Assembly: GCA_026874595.1 (NCBI GenBank)
Contig: CM049313.1
Location: forward strand, 75,256,659 to 75,320,658
Reading direction: 5' to 3'
Length of the DNA: 64,000 nt
Origin: Sipunculus nudus
Taxonomy: Eukaryota; Annelida; Sipuncula; Golfingiida; Sipunculidae
Position 1 is the stretch's first letter. Each line of letters opens with the position of its first letter. Below, in pieces: positions 46,747 to 59,439 of the stretch. The notes beneath the pieces were generated by a model, which saw only the letters and a list, made by a program, of their open reading frames with translations, was not told the origin of the DNA and made no database searches. The translations under genes and the position numbers were made by a program.

Positions 46747-47914
46747 TCAGACTCTTTGATTTTCACTCTTCAAGCACTCGGTTGAAACATTTGGAGAAAA
46801 ATTGAAAAAGTAAAAATTATAGAAAAAATCATTACTAAAAATATAAGGTTCACAAAAATCCTAGGTATCTGAAGATGGAAGAAAAGGGTCAAGGTCACTA
46901 GTTTTCGATTTCGTCAGAGATTTTGATACACTTGGTGTACCAAGTTATGTGCAGCACTTCAGAAGTTAAAACTCAGATATTTATGCAGATTTGTCTTTGT
47001 AGACCAATGTGAAGGTCACACATGGTCAAACACTTGCGAAACTTAAATCGACTGAAACATTTTGTGTATCAAATCTGAGTAAGCGATACTTCAAAAGTTG
47101 TCATAATCACAAGGAATCATAGAGATGACGAGCTGTAGGTCGGTAGATTTCAACCATATGAAATAGGTCAAGGTCAAAACCAGTTTTCGAACTCGTCCAC
47201 GACTTTCTAGACACATAAATACGACTTTCTGGTATTACAATATTAGTGCCATACTTCAAAAGTTGTGGGTTCACAGTTATTTTTGTAAAGGTATATTAAG
47301 CTTTTAAGATCATGTGAAAAGCAACGACTTTCAGACTCTTTGATTTTCACTCTTCAAGCACTCGGTTGAAACATTTGGAGAAAAATTGAAAAAGTAAAAA
47401 TTATAGAAAAAATCATTACTAAAAATATAAGGTTCACAAAAATCCTAGGTATCTGAAGATGGAAGAAAAGGGTCAAGGTCACTAGTTTTCGATTTCGTCA
47501 GAGATTTTGATACACTTGGTGTACCAAGTTATGTGCAGCACTTCAGAAGTTAAAACTCAGATATTTATGCAGATTTGTCTTTGTAGACCAATGTGAAGGT
47601 CACACATGGTCAAACACTTGCGAAACTTAAATCGACTGAAACATTTTGTGTATCAAATCTGAGTAAGCGATACTTCAAAAGTTGTCATAATCACAAGGAA
47701 TCATAGAGATGACGAGCTGTAGGTCGGTAGATTTCAACCATATGAAATAGGTCAAGGTCAAAACCAGTTTTCGAACTCGTCCACGACTTTCTAGACACAT
47801 AAATACGACTTTCTGGTATTACAATATTAGTGCCATACTTCAAAAGTTGTGGGTTCACAGTTATTTTTGTAAAGGTATATTAAGCTTTTAAGATCATGTG
47901 AAAAGCAACGACTT
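46747..47914. repeat. Perfect tandem duplication of 584 bp
   Basis: Positions 46747-47330 and 47331-47914 read the same along their whole length, with no difference seen by eye. The unit has internal sub-repeats (GGTCAAGGTCA and ACTTCAAAAGTTGT-type words) and no coding capacity. Identity implies either a very recent duplication or an assembly artefact. Confidence 0.93.
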
Positions 47915-48889
47915 CGAACTCCTCAGAGAATTTGGTAAAAAAATATTCACGTATCACATTTGAAGAAAAAATACTGAGTGGTTCAAAAGTAATCCCTTTC
48001 AAAACAAATTCAAATTAAATTCAGAGCTGCTAATATCTATGCATTAGCATAAGATTGTTAAACAACGTTTTCAAATGCTTATGAAGTCCCTAAAGTGCAT
48101 ATAGTATCTTGTAATTGTAAGAAAATTAATTCTTAAAAGTATATCGTATATATTTTCAGCCCTTTAATCATAACGACATAAGTAATTCTACAATGATCAA
48201 TAGTAAACTTTGGGTATACACAAGCCCTTTTGCATATTATGTAACCAAACAATGTTAAATTGCAGATAAATGTTTTTATGCATACGCATTTTTATTGCAT
48301 TTACATGTGTATTTATTTGCATGTGCATTTGAATATCTTGGTCAATTTCAATTTATTGCACTCAAACTATTGTAGCTAAGTAGATTTATGGTTTATTTTC
48401 TAAGCTTTAAAATGATGTATTCCGCGGAGAGGGTTATGATGGAGCAACCATCCAATACTGTTACCTTAATTTCTCAGATAAACAGTCAACTCAATATTAT
48501 CAATATTATCAGTGTTCCCAATAGGGGTAATAATAAGGCATTTCAAACAGTAGTTATAGTATTCAAATAATAAAAATAATAGATTTAATTATGGATGTCA
48601 AACTCCATTTATTGTAGCTTAAATAACAAAGGGGTTTAAAGGGAGTCAGAATATATATAATTTATTCATGGCTTAATCTTACACATAAGTTAGGCATTGA
48701 CACCAATTAATTATACTGTATGTAAACATCTGCTGTAAAGCCACATAGCTCATATTCTTTTTACCATAAACATCATCTTTGTTAACCGAGTTTCACACAA
48801 TTCTTTCATTTTAAAACGTTTTCCCAAACATTTTGTTTAATATAACCCAGATACTGTACTCAAGATTCAAATATCCCATGGCATGATGT
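47915..48889. other. Non-coding stretch
   Basis: AT-rich, with no recognised gene. A short open frame at 48388-48570 has no features. Confidence 0.5.
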
Positions 48890-49680
48890 AATGTTTATCA
48901 ATGTGTGTTATGTCAGATGATACAGCTTCAATCAGCCATCTTATAAGGTAAATTGGCTAAGTTCAAGAACCCATAAGTCAGATAAAATAATTCGAGCAAA
49001 AGCATTGGAAACAACGTCAACAAGACCAAACTAAGAATAACTTATTAGCAATATTATAGAGTTTGGCACAGCAGATTTGCAGAGAAAGTCTGTTGTAGCC
49101 CTCAATCTGAAACAGGCTAATATGGCAACGTGACCAAGATCAGTTTCCATAACTCTACCAAATCAATGAACATGAACCGTTTTTACACACGAAAGAGAGC
49201 ACCAACCCAAAGCCATTCCTGTGAAATATTAAATATTTGGGCTTGACAGTTTTGTTAGAGAACATTTTTAAATTAGGGGCTGAAAGAGGTCGAAATTACC
49301 AGTATATCGGCCACCAAAGCCACAGTTTCATATATAAGCCATGTGACAAAAACTGGTGATGCTAGTTGGCTTTTTTCACCAAATGACAAAGTAAACTTGG
49401 TAAAAAATCAACAAAAAAACTTTGATAGAGCTTTTTCTAGAAACATGTCTGTGAAATATTTCACAATTTGGTTGCATGGTTTTAGAGGAGAAGATTTTTT
49501 AGTTTTTGTAGTTTTTTTTCACCGTAAATGCATATCTTTACATGTGGCGCCGCAAATAGGCTTAATCTATCAACATTTGACATGTGACTGATTTTTGCAT
49601 AATATTTTATGGTGCTAGCTCCTTCCATTTTTGAGAAAGTGTGTGTCCTCGAGGACAGGAGAAAATCATGGCGTTTTATC
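48890..49680. repeat. Family 6 dispersed repeat, copy a
   Basis: Shares blocks such as GGCATGATGTAATG, CTGTGAAATATT and GAGAAGATTTTT with 57160-58250. Homology is diverged but in the same order. It is non-coding. Confidence 0.5.
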
Positions 49681-50533
49681 CCAACTCCCCGTATATATGC
49701 TACCTGAAAGGAAAAGTAATTGTGCAAGCTCTTTGTAAACACGAAGTATTGCATAAGCATTTAAATAACATTATTATACTGTAAAACAGTGCTATATCGG
49801 GCTATATTAAAACTATGTTTTCAAAAAAAGGACAGATCCCAGGTTTAATGCTATCGACGACAAATCCTCGGCGAGGGATGGTCAACGCATTCAAGAAGTT
49901 ACTAGTAAATAAGTGATCTTTAATGACAAAATGTCACGTGGGTCGTCGTTTTGTAAGCTGGAAAGTTCAGATACTTATCTTGTTCTCAATGCCCATATGA
50001 AATATTAAAAGAAAAGCAAATATAGTACATGCACACAGGTTACTGGCTGTAACGACTAAAATGTGTCTATTTGTTATTAAACTAACTCGATTAACATTCA
50101 AGCTGCCTTTTTATGTTTCGACTGATTCTTACATAAATATGACCCATTGTCTTTTATACTTCATGGTTATAAGTGAAAGACGGATAATTTCTTTGGTAAA
50201 ACCAAAAAATATAGTTATAATTTCAAGCATCACATAAAATTTGGCACAACTTATTGCTATTGCTATTTGTATTCATATAGGGAGCCCGTGCAAAATAGGG
50301 AATTACATTTCATTTTATGTCTGCTTTAAATAAATAAAATACATTATATATAATTCATTTTCGCTAAACATGTTTGAGCCTTTTATAAAGGCTTTATATG
50401 ACGGGCTTAAAACTGATTTTACAAGCTAAAAATCAATCTTTGATAATGCAGGTGAAACATAGATTAAATGATCACATCCACATTTAATATGAATTCCACG
50501 ACACAGATTACCCATCTATGAAACAAAAAAAAA
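49681..50533. other. Non-coding stretch
   Basis: Nothing recognised. Confidence 0.5.
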
Positions 50534-50589
50534 AACAAGGGACCTATGGGTCACTGTGCTCAGCTGAAGTTAACCTTGAAGGTAAAAAT

Positions 50590-50847
50590 CTAAAATAATA
50601 TCAAATGGAGATTAAGTGTAAGAGGAAGAGGTAATAAAGGCCATGGTTGGTTTATATGATTGGTTTGTATTGATGAGCAAGAAATTGTTGCAAATAATAT
50701 TTTGTGACCTGACCATGTGTTTCCTAATGTTGAAACTGAAGCATGTGAGCAGTTTGTGAACAAATGATCTGTACAATTACCATTATCATTAGTTGGCTTT
50801 TCGATTAACTGTTGACATTTCAGTAGTTTACACATTTGTTCAATCAA
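50590..50847 (-). pseudogene. Fragment resembling the end of an apurinic-type retroelement endonuclease
   Basis: The minus-strand frame reads LLKCQQLIEKPTNDNGNCTD then HLFTNC and, later, SGHKILFATI. Placement of QLI..PT, D.LFTN and S(D)HK follows the C-terminal half of the exonuclease/endonuclease fold in non-LTR retrotransposons, with Gly where the catalytic Asp of the SDH motif is expected. Helentrons also carry such an endonuclease, so the source could be either. Only about 80 codons remain. Confidence 0.45.
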
Positions 50848-52354
50848 ATCTTTTTTTTTGTATAATATATATTATTAAATATATGTTTTTTTTTATGAAA
50901 TGTATACAGTTGAAATATAACTAATTAACAACATAAAACATGGCAAACAAAGCCTGATCTCAAATTCTGCTGATGCAGGAAAATAATGAACAAATGTTTG
51001 TAATAAATCCTCATTTTTTTATCACATCAATTTTTTTTTTAATTTAAGTTTATATTTCTATAAATTTTCAATATAACATATATATCTGAATATAAAAGTT
51101 GATTCATAATTCTCAATTGCATCATCATAAATCTCAATCTTGTCAGATAACACCACATCATGCATACAAATGTTTATTTATTTTTTACCACAAAAATATA
51201 TCTTTTAAATCTGCAAAACAATAAATATCTAAAAAAATACTTGATTTAGATTTTACAATTTTTAATTGTGTCTTTATTTATCCATAATGTGCTTCATATT
51301 TTATCATAATTTAAGCATACTGATGGGTTCCATTATGATTGGTAAAATCATTTAAAAGAAAAATGATTTCGTTAAAAATGCTACATTACACAACATTGCA
51401 TCTTCTGGATTACACCTTGAATTACTTTTTCAAGGAAAGTTTTTGCATATCAGAGTGGAAGCAGCATTACAATTAAGGAGATACAGTGAAAACAATAACA
51501 ATACTGCATAACACTTGGTGGGTTGTGTTTGCGGGGGGGGGGGGGGGGGGTCATTGGGGTGGTGATATGAGAATAACTGTACACTTGTCACAGCAGGGGA
51601 TCTCCCCCAGTGACTGTAACAAATCAGAAACCCTGGCATAGCTGACTTCCAGTGACCTGGAGTGGGACCCTGCACCTGTAATCTGTAAACAAAGCAAATG
51701 ACTACAATAGAGCCTCAAGAAAAAAATCAATAACTAGCTTAATTTTCAAGCTTTTACTTCCAAATTTCAGATTTAAACAAATTAAATATTTATGTTTACA
51801 TGCTGTGAAAATTAAATCAATGGTACTTACAGGAAAAAAACGTGCCATGGTCAAAGTTGGGCAAAATTTAAGGTACTGATTTTATTTTTATGCTAATTAC
51901 TTAAAAAATTTACAAAATTCAGATCTAATTTTGGGTAAACAATTGAATCTTAATTAAACATAGTTATATACTTGGGAAAACAGACTCTAGTTTCAAAATT
52001 TTTCATGTTAAGTGAGTAAATATTTTTCCTGATTTTTTACAAAGTCCATTATGTTTGGGCCCATAACTTAAAGAATTTATACTTAACAGACTTAATTTCT
52101 GGCATGTACATAGGAACTATATAGAAGAATATTTATGGTAAATATGAGGAAAAACAGATGAGTGGTTTTGATATTAGGCAGTCCTGAAGTGTGAAAATAG
52201 GATTTTAATAAAAAATTGAGGTTTTTCCTTAATTTCTCAAAGGAACGAAGTCGCAAAGACCCAGTTTTCGGCTTGGTAGGAGATCTTGGGGACATCTAAC
52301 ATTATGCTGAATTTTGGATTCCTAGGTCTTACAGTTTCAAAACGTGCCACATCT

Positions 52355-52408
52355 ACGGACGGACGGACGGACGGACGGACGGACGGACAGACGGACGGAC
52401 GACGGACA
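52355..52408. repeat. GGAC tetranucleotide microsatellite
   Basis: About twelve ACGG/GGAC units with one GGACAG variant, next to the fold-back end of copy c. Similar GACGGACGACGGACAA words precede the ends of the other family-2 copies. Confidence 0.9.
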
Positions 52409-52457
52409 ATGGACCACGACTATAGCTCAGATGACTTATAGTCAGCTGAGCTAAAAA

Positions 52458-53361
52458 AACAGAAATGTAGACCGAACCATTTATAACAAAAATAAAATGA
52501 AAAATGGTTGACGGCGACCATTTTGGAGTTCAGGCTCTTATGGCGACCTCTAATACTTTCGTGAGGGATACCCCAATAACTTTTTAATCTTTCAATGGGA
52601 AGTAAATTCACTGAGAAAATTCATGGAACTGCTCCATGCTATTGCCCCGGCTAAAAAAAAAACAAGTTTTATGAATGATGATAAATAGTTCCGTAAGATA
52701 CGGGAAATAACTTTTGAGAAAGAGAAAAAAGAAATGATGAGCTCTCGGGTTGAAACAGCCCAGACCTTTATCGTTTCACTTTATATAGATGACAACTAAA
52801 CATCTGTCAGTTTCTTACATAAGAGAGGAACGGAACATAGAAACGAGACAGCAATGTAGTAAAGGACAAAAACCCCAAAGGGTTGAAGATAAAGTGGGAT
52901 GTGGTACTATAATCAAGAATATGGAAGGGGTCGGGTCTCTGGAAAACTGGCTAGGCATAATTGCCTTTTCAAACTGATACTAACGCACGAGACTCACGGT
53001 GGTGAGATAAATCTGAATTTTATTAAGCCATTTTGCTATACGAACTGATTTGGGCATTGTGCTTGTCCCACGAAGTCAATTTATAGTTGCCAGCAGGTGA
53101 TGAAAGGTGATCGCCACAATCCTTGTATGTCCAAGAAAAAACGGCGACACAGATACGAAAATTTGTATAACAAGCCACATCTTGCACCTATCTGACGTCA
53201 AACTACGGTATGCTGTAGACATCAGGCGACCAATCGTTGAGGGTAAAGCCCCGGTCACACCAGAGAAAACGCTCTGCCCACAACCGAAAATGCGAGGAAT
53301 CGCCGGACAATCCTGAGAAGAGCGTAAGACCGGTCGCGGGGTCGTGGCTGATCGCTGGATG
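52458..53361. other. Non-coding stretch
   Basis: No domain-bearing frame was seen. GC-richer around 53240-53345. Confidence 0.45.
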
Positions 53362-54230
53362 AACTAGGGATCCATAGGTCTCGACGCTCAGCTGAATTTG
53401 TCTATAAGGAAATGTTTATGAGTTTTTTTTTAAATATCGGTTCTGTGATCAGTTTGAAGCCAATCTGTCTACCAAGATATGAGTTATCATCCATAAACTA
53501 ATTTGTAATTGGAAGGGCCATGTGACCTTGACCCCAAATCAAAAGGAACCTTTCCCTATTGGCAGGTGCGCCTTATGTGGAAGACGGAAGGTTTGGGATG
53601 AAAGGTTTAGCTAAAAATTCATCTACACTCATTTTAAAGTGGGTCCTGTGACCTTGACCTTTGAACTCAAGACCTCAAATCAATAGGGTTCTTACTTAAG
53701 TGGTGGGCCATATATAAGTCAGTTTTGAAACCAATGTTTTAATCCAAATCGAGCTATCGTCTTGAAACTAATATGTGGACAGATGGTTCCCGTGACCTTT
53801 TCCCACTAAAATCATAAGGTTGTGTGATAAAAATTCTAGATTTCAGTAAAAACACAGTATTTCTGCCACTGTCAGTCCCATAATTTCAGGAAAGAAAAAA
53901 AAACATGCATTACTAACAACATCACTCTGTTTTTATAAAATCCAGTCAATAATGCCACATGTTTACCAGCCAATCAAATCAGGGCAAAGTCTGGGATCCG
54001 GATGAAATCCTTCTTTCACACAACAAACGCACGTGGATTAAGTTTACTTAACCTTCAGGTTCCCTTGGAGAATTTTATTGACCTCCCTGCTTTTTCACTT
54101 AAAAGTTTCTAGGGCAAGCGATTACGATTTGTGCCTTGCTAACTGATGGACAGACGGCCGGACAAACATAAGGGTGACGGAAAAAGCGCCACTCCTATAC
54201 CTCCGTTGACTTTCAGCCGGCTGAGCTAAC
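53362..54230. mobile_element. Family 2-like element, copy d
   Basis: Starts AGGGATCCATAGGTCTCGAC then GCTCAGCTGA and ends GTTGACTTTCAGCCGGCTGA then GC. The body has several TGACCTTGAC words. It is followed directly by another start-type end (54229-54262, ACAAGGGACCCATGGGTCAC then GGCGCTCAGCTG), so two elements lie head to tail. Confidence 0.5.
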
Positions 54231-54315
54231 AAGGGACCCATGGGTCACGGCGCTCAGCTGTTATATATGATAAAAATATGATTTGGGAAAGAGGCACATA
54301 CTTGTTTTGTGTGGT

Positions 54316-56760
54316 AACAAGGCCTACAGGCCTAATGCGAACCTGTGCAATGATATTAAACCAGGTATAATGCTTCAATGCTGGACCATTACTTTTCAAG
54401 AACATGTGTAACATGTATAAGAACAATGCAAGTACTAAACACTTAGAACAAGAAACAATTAAATGAACATCACTGCTGCAATTCTGGCATGGGTCCACAC
54501 AACACAAAAACTAGAATATGGGTAGTCAACAAGCGACTACGTGTATCCTCCAAAATCAGAGTGGGAAAGGTGAAGTGAGGCATGGATTGAGTGACAAGGG
54601 GAAATAGAGTGAGGTGTGTTGCATAATAGCCTGGATGTTTGCAGCTGAAATGTGTATGTAGGTTGCGCCACCTACCACAAAATCCAGTAAGCTGTCCAAG
54701 ATGTATAAACATGCATAATTTTAGGCAGATAAGTCAAACCACTACTGAGATATGAGTGATTTAAGCCCACAGCAGACAAACAGACAGACACTGTGCAAAA
54801 ATAGTGGCAGGTGGCGCCACCAGTTTTGTGTATGATTAAGAGATATGTGAGATCTATAGTTTCTATACACATGCAAAATTTCAGGGGGATATGTCAAACC
54901 AGTCCTGATATATAAGCCTGAATGTGTGCAGCATATACATAAATATAGGTGGCGCCACCTGCCACAAAATCCAGAAAGCTATCCAAGATGTATAAACCTG
55001 CAAAATTTTAGGCAGATAAGTCACACCACTACAGAGATATGAGTGATTTTAGCCCAAGCAGACAAACAGACAGAAGCTGTGCAAAAATGGTGGCAGGTGC
55101 CACCACCAATTTTGTGTATGATTAAGAGCTATGCGAGATCTATACACATGCAAAATTTCAGGGGGATATGTCAAACCAGTCCTGAGATATAAGCCTGAAT
55201 GTCTGCAGCGTAATTTTAAATGTAGGTGGCGCCACCTGTCATAAAATCAAGAAAGCTGTCAAGGATGTATAAACCTACAAAATATCAGGTGGATAAGTAA
55301 AACCACTGCCGAGATATGAGTGATTTTATCCCAAGGCAGATGAACAGATGGACGCTGTGCAGAAATGGTTGCAGGTGGCACCACCAGTTTTGTGTATGAT
55401 AAAGACCTATGGGAGATCTATACACATGCAAAATTTTGACCCAACTGGTCAAACGGTTCCCGAGATATGAGCTTGGATATCTGCAGCTTAAACGTGAATG
55501 TAGGTGGCGCCACCTGTCATAAAATCAAGAAAGCTGTCCAGGATGTATACACATGTAAAATTTCAGATGGAAAAGTCCAACCAATGCAGAGATATGAGTG
55601 TTTTTATCCCAAGGCAGATGAACAGATGGACGCTGTGCAAAAATGGTTGCAGGTGGCACCACCATTTTTAGTGTATGTTATAAAGCTTTCCAAGGGCTAC
55701 ATTTGTGCAAAATCTTTAGCCTTATCGGTCAAACGGTTCCCGAGATATGGGGGTTTATGTGTGGAAACAGACGCACAAATGGACGCTGGGCAGAGAGGAA
55801 AGGTCAGTGGTCACCAAAAAATTAGGGCGCAGAAGTTCACATGTGACCGATCTTGATTCTGAATTTTTGAAAAATTCTGCCCAGTAGTTATGGAGGAGTT
55901 CTCCGGAAACCTATGCAGCGATGGCGGCAGCATCGTCGTCTGACTGAAAACTTACTAGTATCCGCAAAACTCTGTTTTGGCGGATACAATGATTGTAGCT
56001 GGCACCACCAGTCTTATATACAACAAAGAGATATATAAATATGCCCAATGTCAGTCTGATATGTCAAACCCCTCCTGTGAAAGAAGCAGGGACATACACC
56101 GTGCAAAAATTATTGTAGGTGGCGCCACCAGTCTTGTTCACTATAAAGCTATCCGATATGTATAAACATGCCCAATTTTAGGCTGATGTATCAATTTCCT
56201 CTGTAGAAATAAGCAGGCGCATACACTGCAAAAGTCAATGTAAGTGGCACCACCTGTCTTGTAAATGAGAATACCATCAAAGACACATAGACAGGTCAAA
56301 ATATCAGTCCAATACATCTAACTTCTCCAGAGTTTGATGCACTTGGCTGACAAGGCTTAGGTGAGTAAGGCAGTTGCCCCCGAGTGACCTGTGACAAATT
56401 GCTGCCTCAAGCTACTGCACTGAGTGAACTCTTGACCTACACCTGGCTAGACTGAGTGAACTTTTGACCTGTACCTGGCTGCACTGAGTGAACTCTTGAC
56501 CTGTTGCATAATCTGACACAGTTGGCAGTCTGCCAAAGCTATAAATAGATTCAGGCTGAACTTTGGTTCCAAATATGATGCAGTGAGCAGTCTGCCAAAG
56601 TTATAAATAGAATGCAGCTACTGCACTGAGTAAACTCTTGGCCTATACCTGGCTGCATGTCTTCCAATCCTGGCACTGTGCCAGAACTATTTATAGAGCT
56701 GACATCATCTTGGCTAATGGCCAACATCAAGGCACTCACTGGCAATCTGCCAATGGTAAA
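54316..56760. repeat. Family 3 repeat, copy split by element C
   Basis: Left part 54316-54510 and right part from 55989 match the uninterrupted copy at 41700-42310 in order. The right part has the dyad at 56118 and an expanded array of CTGGCTGCACTGAGTGAACT-type units and CAGTCTGCCAA blocks to about 56760. Confidence 0.7.
54511..55988 (-). mobile_element. Helentron-associated element C, complete ends
   Basis: In plus orientation it opens CTAGAATATGGGTAGTC with the hairpin of the family, then about ten 140-bp half-units with perfect dyads at 54810, 54948, 55225 and 55503 and variants between them. A short triplet region (about 55915-55940) follows, and it ends GTATCCGCAAAACTCTGTTT then TGGCGGATACA. 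Both terminal hairpins are present. It sits in a family 3 repeat at an A-run (Ts in its own sense), with no target duplication. Confidence 0.8.
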
Positions 56761-57159
56761 CCAAGTGCTGCCATCTGTACACAAAAGTGGTCCCTACTTG
56801 AAATGAATTTAAAATTTATTTTCCAAATACAAAATGATTTTCAGCTGACTTTTTATAAAAAAAAAGAAATCAGGAATATATGTAAAATTATTACAGATGC
56901 ATATTGAATACAAAATTAAAATACAGATATATCTCATTGATGGCCAATTCTTGAATTAAGTTGATTAAGGATACCAATAATTTATAATCCACTTACAGTT
57001 GTCTTTATATAGCCACAGAGAGCTGAATATCCATGATTGTAACATTGCCTGGTATGATGAATAACTTAAATCATCAATCTAAACTTTTTTAAAAGCTTTT
57101 AAAAAAACTTTCTTGTCAATATTAACCAAATATAACCTGAAATCAAAATGTCTAGTGGC
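56761..57159. other. Non-coding stretch
   Basis: AT-rich. Nothing recognised. Confidence 0.5.
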
Positions 57160-58250
57160 ATGATGTAATGGATGCTGATAAACTGGTGCCAGGCTAGATG
57201 TAACAGCATAACACAGCTAACATATATGGTAAAATGACTCAATTCAATCTTCATAATTCAGCCAAAAATCATTCATGTGGAAGCATTAATGACAATTATT
57301 ATAAGAATTATTGTAGGGATTATTCTTGTAAGATATTTAACAAACTGGCTTCATTGGCATCAGTCGACAAACGTTTCCCAGGTTTATAACTCATATAGGA
57401 AGATACAGCAAACTGGCTAAGTTCAGCTTCCCGTAACTCAGCCAAAAAGCACTGAACCAAAACCATTTGAACAAACTTGAATTATCAACATCTGAGGATA
57501 GTTAATGTGGGAGATTTCAGAATTTGGCCCAGTGGTTTTTGAGAAGATCTTTGTAGCCACTGAGCTAAAATGGGCTGTTATGGCATATGACTAAATTCAG
57601 CTTCCCATAACTTAGCCAAAAGTCACTGAAAAGAGATAATTTGAACAAACTTCAGAAAGCACTAGCCTAGGATTATTTCTGTGCGATATTAAACATTTTG
57701 GCCACATGGTTTCAGAGAAGAAGTTTTTTGTAGTCCTCAGTGTGATACAGGCACTGATGACCGAGTACAAAAAAGGCTGATGCAGGTGGCGCCACCAATA
57801 CCTCAATTTAAGATATAACCTATGTGACCAACATTGACATAAAATTTGGTGATGATAGCTCCCGCCGTTTCTGAGATTTAAATTTTAATATGCTTTTTTG
57901 CACAGTTAACAAAGTTCAAATCTCCGAACTGGAACCATTCGAACAAAGTTGAGAAAGATTGTTCCAGGGATCATTTCTGTGAAATATTGGACAATTTAGC
58001 TGGACAGTTTCAGAGAAGAAGATTTTTAAAGCTTTTTCAGCTTTTTCCCTATAAAGTCTAAGAAAATGCAGTAAGAAAAAAATAAACAAAATCCGATGTA
58101 GTTTTTTGGATGACTGATTATTTGCAAAAAATTTGATGATGCTAGCTCCTGCCGTTTTTGAGATAGCTATGGTTAACGTACAGACAACGCACGACATACA
58201 ACGCACGACACATGACGGACGACGCCGCACCATCGCATAAGCTCACAGGT
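57160..58250. repeat. Family 6 dispersed repeat, copy b, with internal tandem units
   Basis: Three diverged units of roughly 200 bp share TTCAGCTTCCCATAACT-like, GAACAAACTT and TTTCAGAGAAGA words. A perfect dyad lies at 57785. The end has ACGCACGACATACAACGCAC and GACGGACGACG, like the tails of family 2. Confidence 0.55.
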
Positions 58251-59439
58251 TCGCTAATAAATATAAGCTTTATTATGAGTTGTTGGTGTTTAGCTTATGT
58301 ATGATTTTGATAGTATCTTTGGAGACAGGGAAGAGGATTGATTTTATTTATTTTATAAACAAATTGAGTGATATTGTCACACAGATTTTGACTTGGCCAT
58401 ATAACTTATAAGCAGCACATATAATAAAAGAGTTTAACTATTTATTAAAATTTAATAACAAATATTGTGCCAATATAATTTTTATTTAAAAAAAAATAAG
58501 AAAATCATATGATTTTTTAAAATAAAATATAACTGAAATGATTATTGAAATAATATTATAGAATATATTCATGAATTCATTCATGAATACATTTTGAAAG
58601 TATCTGCACTGGTATTCAAATACTTTCATTTTTACCTGAATTCCCATTCTTATGCAATAAACTTTTTTAATGCAGTACATATTCATATTCATATTCAAAT
58701 ACATTTGCAAAGCATTCGCACCATGTCTAGTATTTATTCAGTTTTAGCCAAACAAAGATGTTGAGAATCCAGAATATACAAAATTCACAAATTTAAATAA
58801 TAATCATAAGTACCTGGTTTTATGGCTTTTATTTATATTAAAAAAAATAAATGTAATATATTCACTTTGGACTACCTTCACATCAATCTACACACTAGAC
58901 ACAGTAGGAATCTAGATTAATATTATCAACTGCATCTTTGTCTATCATTAATTTCCTTCATATGATTCCTAATGATTAGTAATGAATAATATGATTTATT
59001 TTTTTATCATTAAAATTTCACTGAAATATACCATAGGTGAATGCATGGTGTTATTTGGAATAACATTGACATTGACATTCTATCCATCCATACAAGATTC
59101 TTACATCATCAGTAACTGCAAGTTAATTTTCTGTTACTCATCAACTAACAAATTCCTTTTCTATTAATTTTTCTTTAATTTGTTATAAAAAACAATACAA
59201 AATTATTAATTTATTGTTTATTGTTATGTTGTTTTTCAAAACAACTACTAGATGAGTTGGGTTGGACACCTGGATCAACTGTGGCTGGGCATTAGCTGCC
59301 TGGCTGCCCCAGCGTATGCTTCACTCAAGCGTGCATAATCTGATGAAAGGTCAACAAGGTAAACTTACAGGTGACTGAAGAGGGGCTTGATAAAGCCTGG
59401 GTCTGACATGGTCTCATAAAAAAAATTAATAAAAGCTAC
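58251..59439. other. Non-coding stretch
   Basis: Strongly AT-rich, with stretches resembling dispersed repeats but nothing classifiable. Confidence 0.45.

Larger units (their letters stand above)
50534..52457. mobile_element. Family 2-like element, copy c, with different body
   Basis: Starts ACAAGGGACCTATGGGTCAC then GTGCTCAGCTGA, and ends CTCAGATGACTTATAGTCAG then CTGAGC, the same end types as the other family-2 copies. The body differs: it holds an endonuclease-like fragment (50590-50847, minus), a poly-G run (51532-51550), an AT-rich block repeated at 59440-60030, and a GGAC microsatellite just before the end. Whether both ends belong to one element is inferred from their orientation. Confidence 0.45.
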
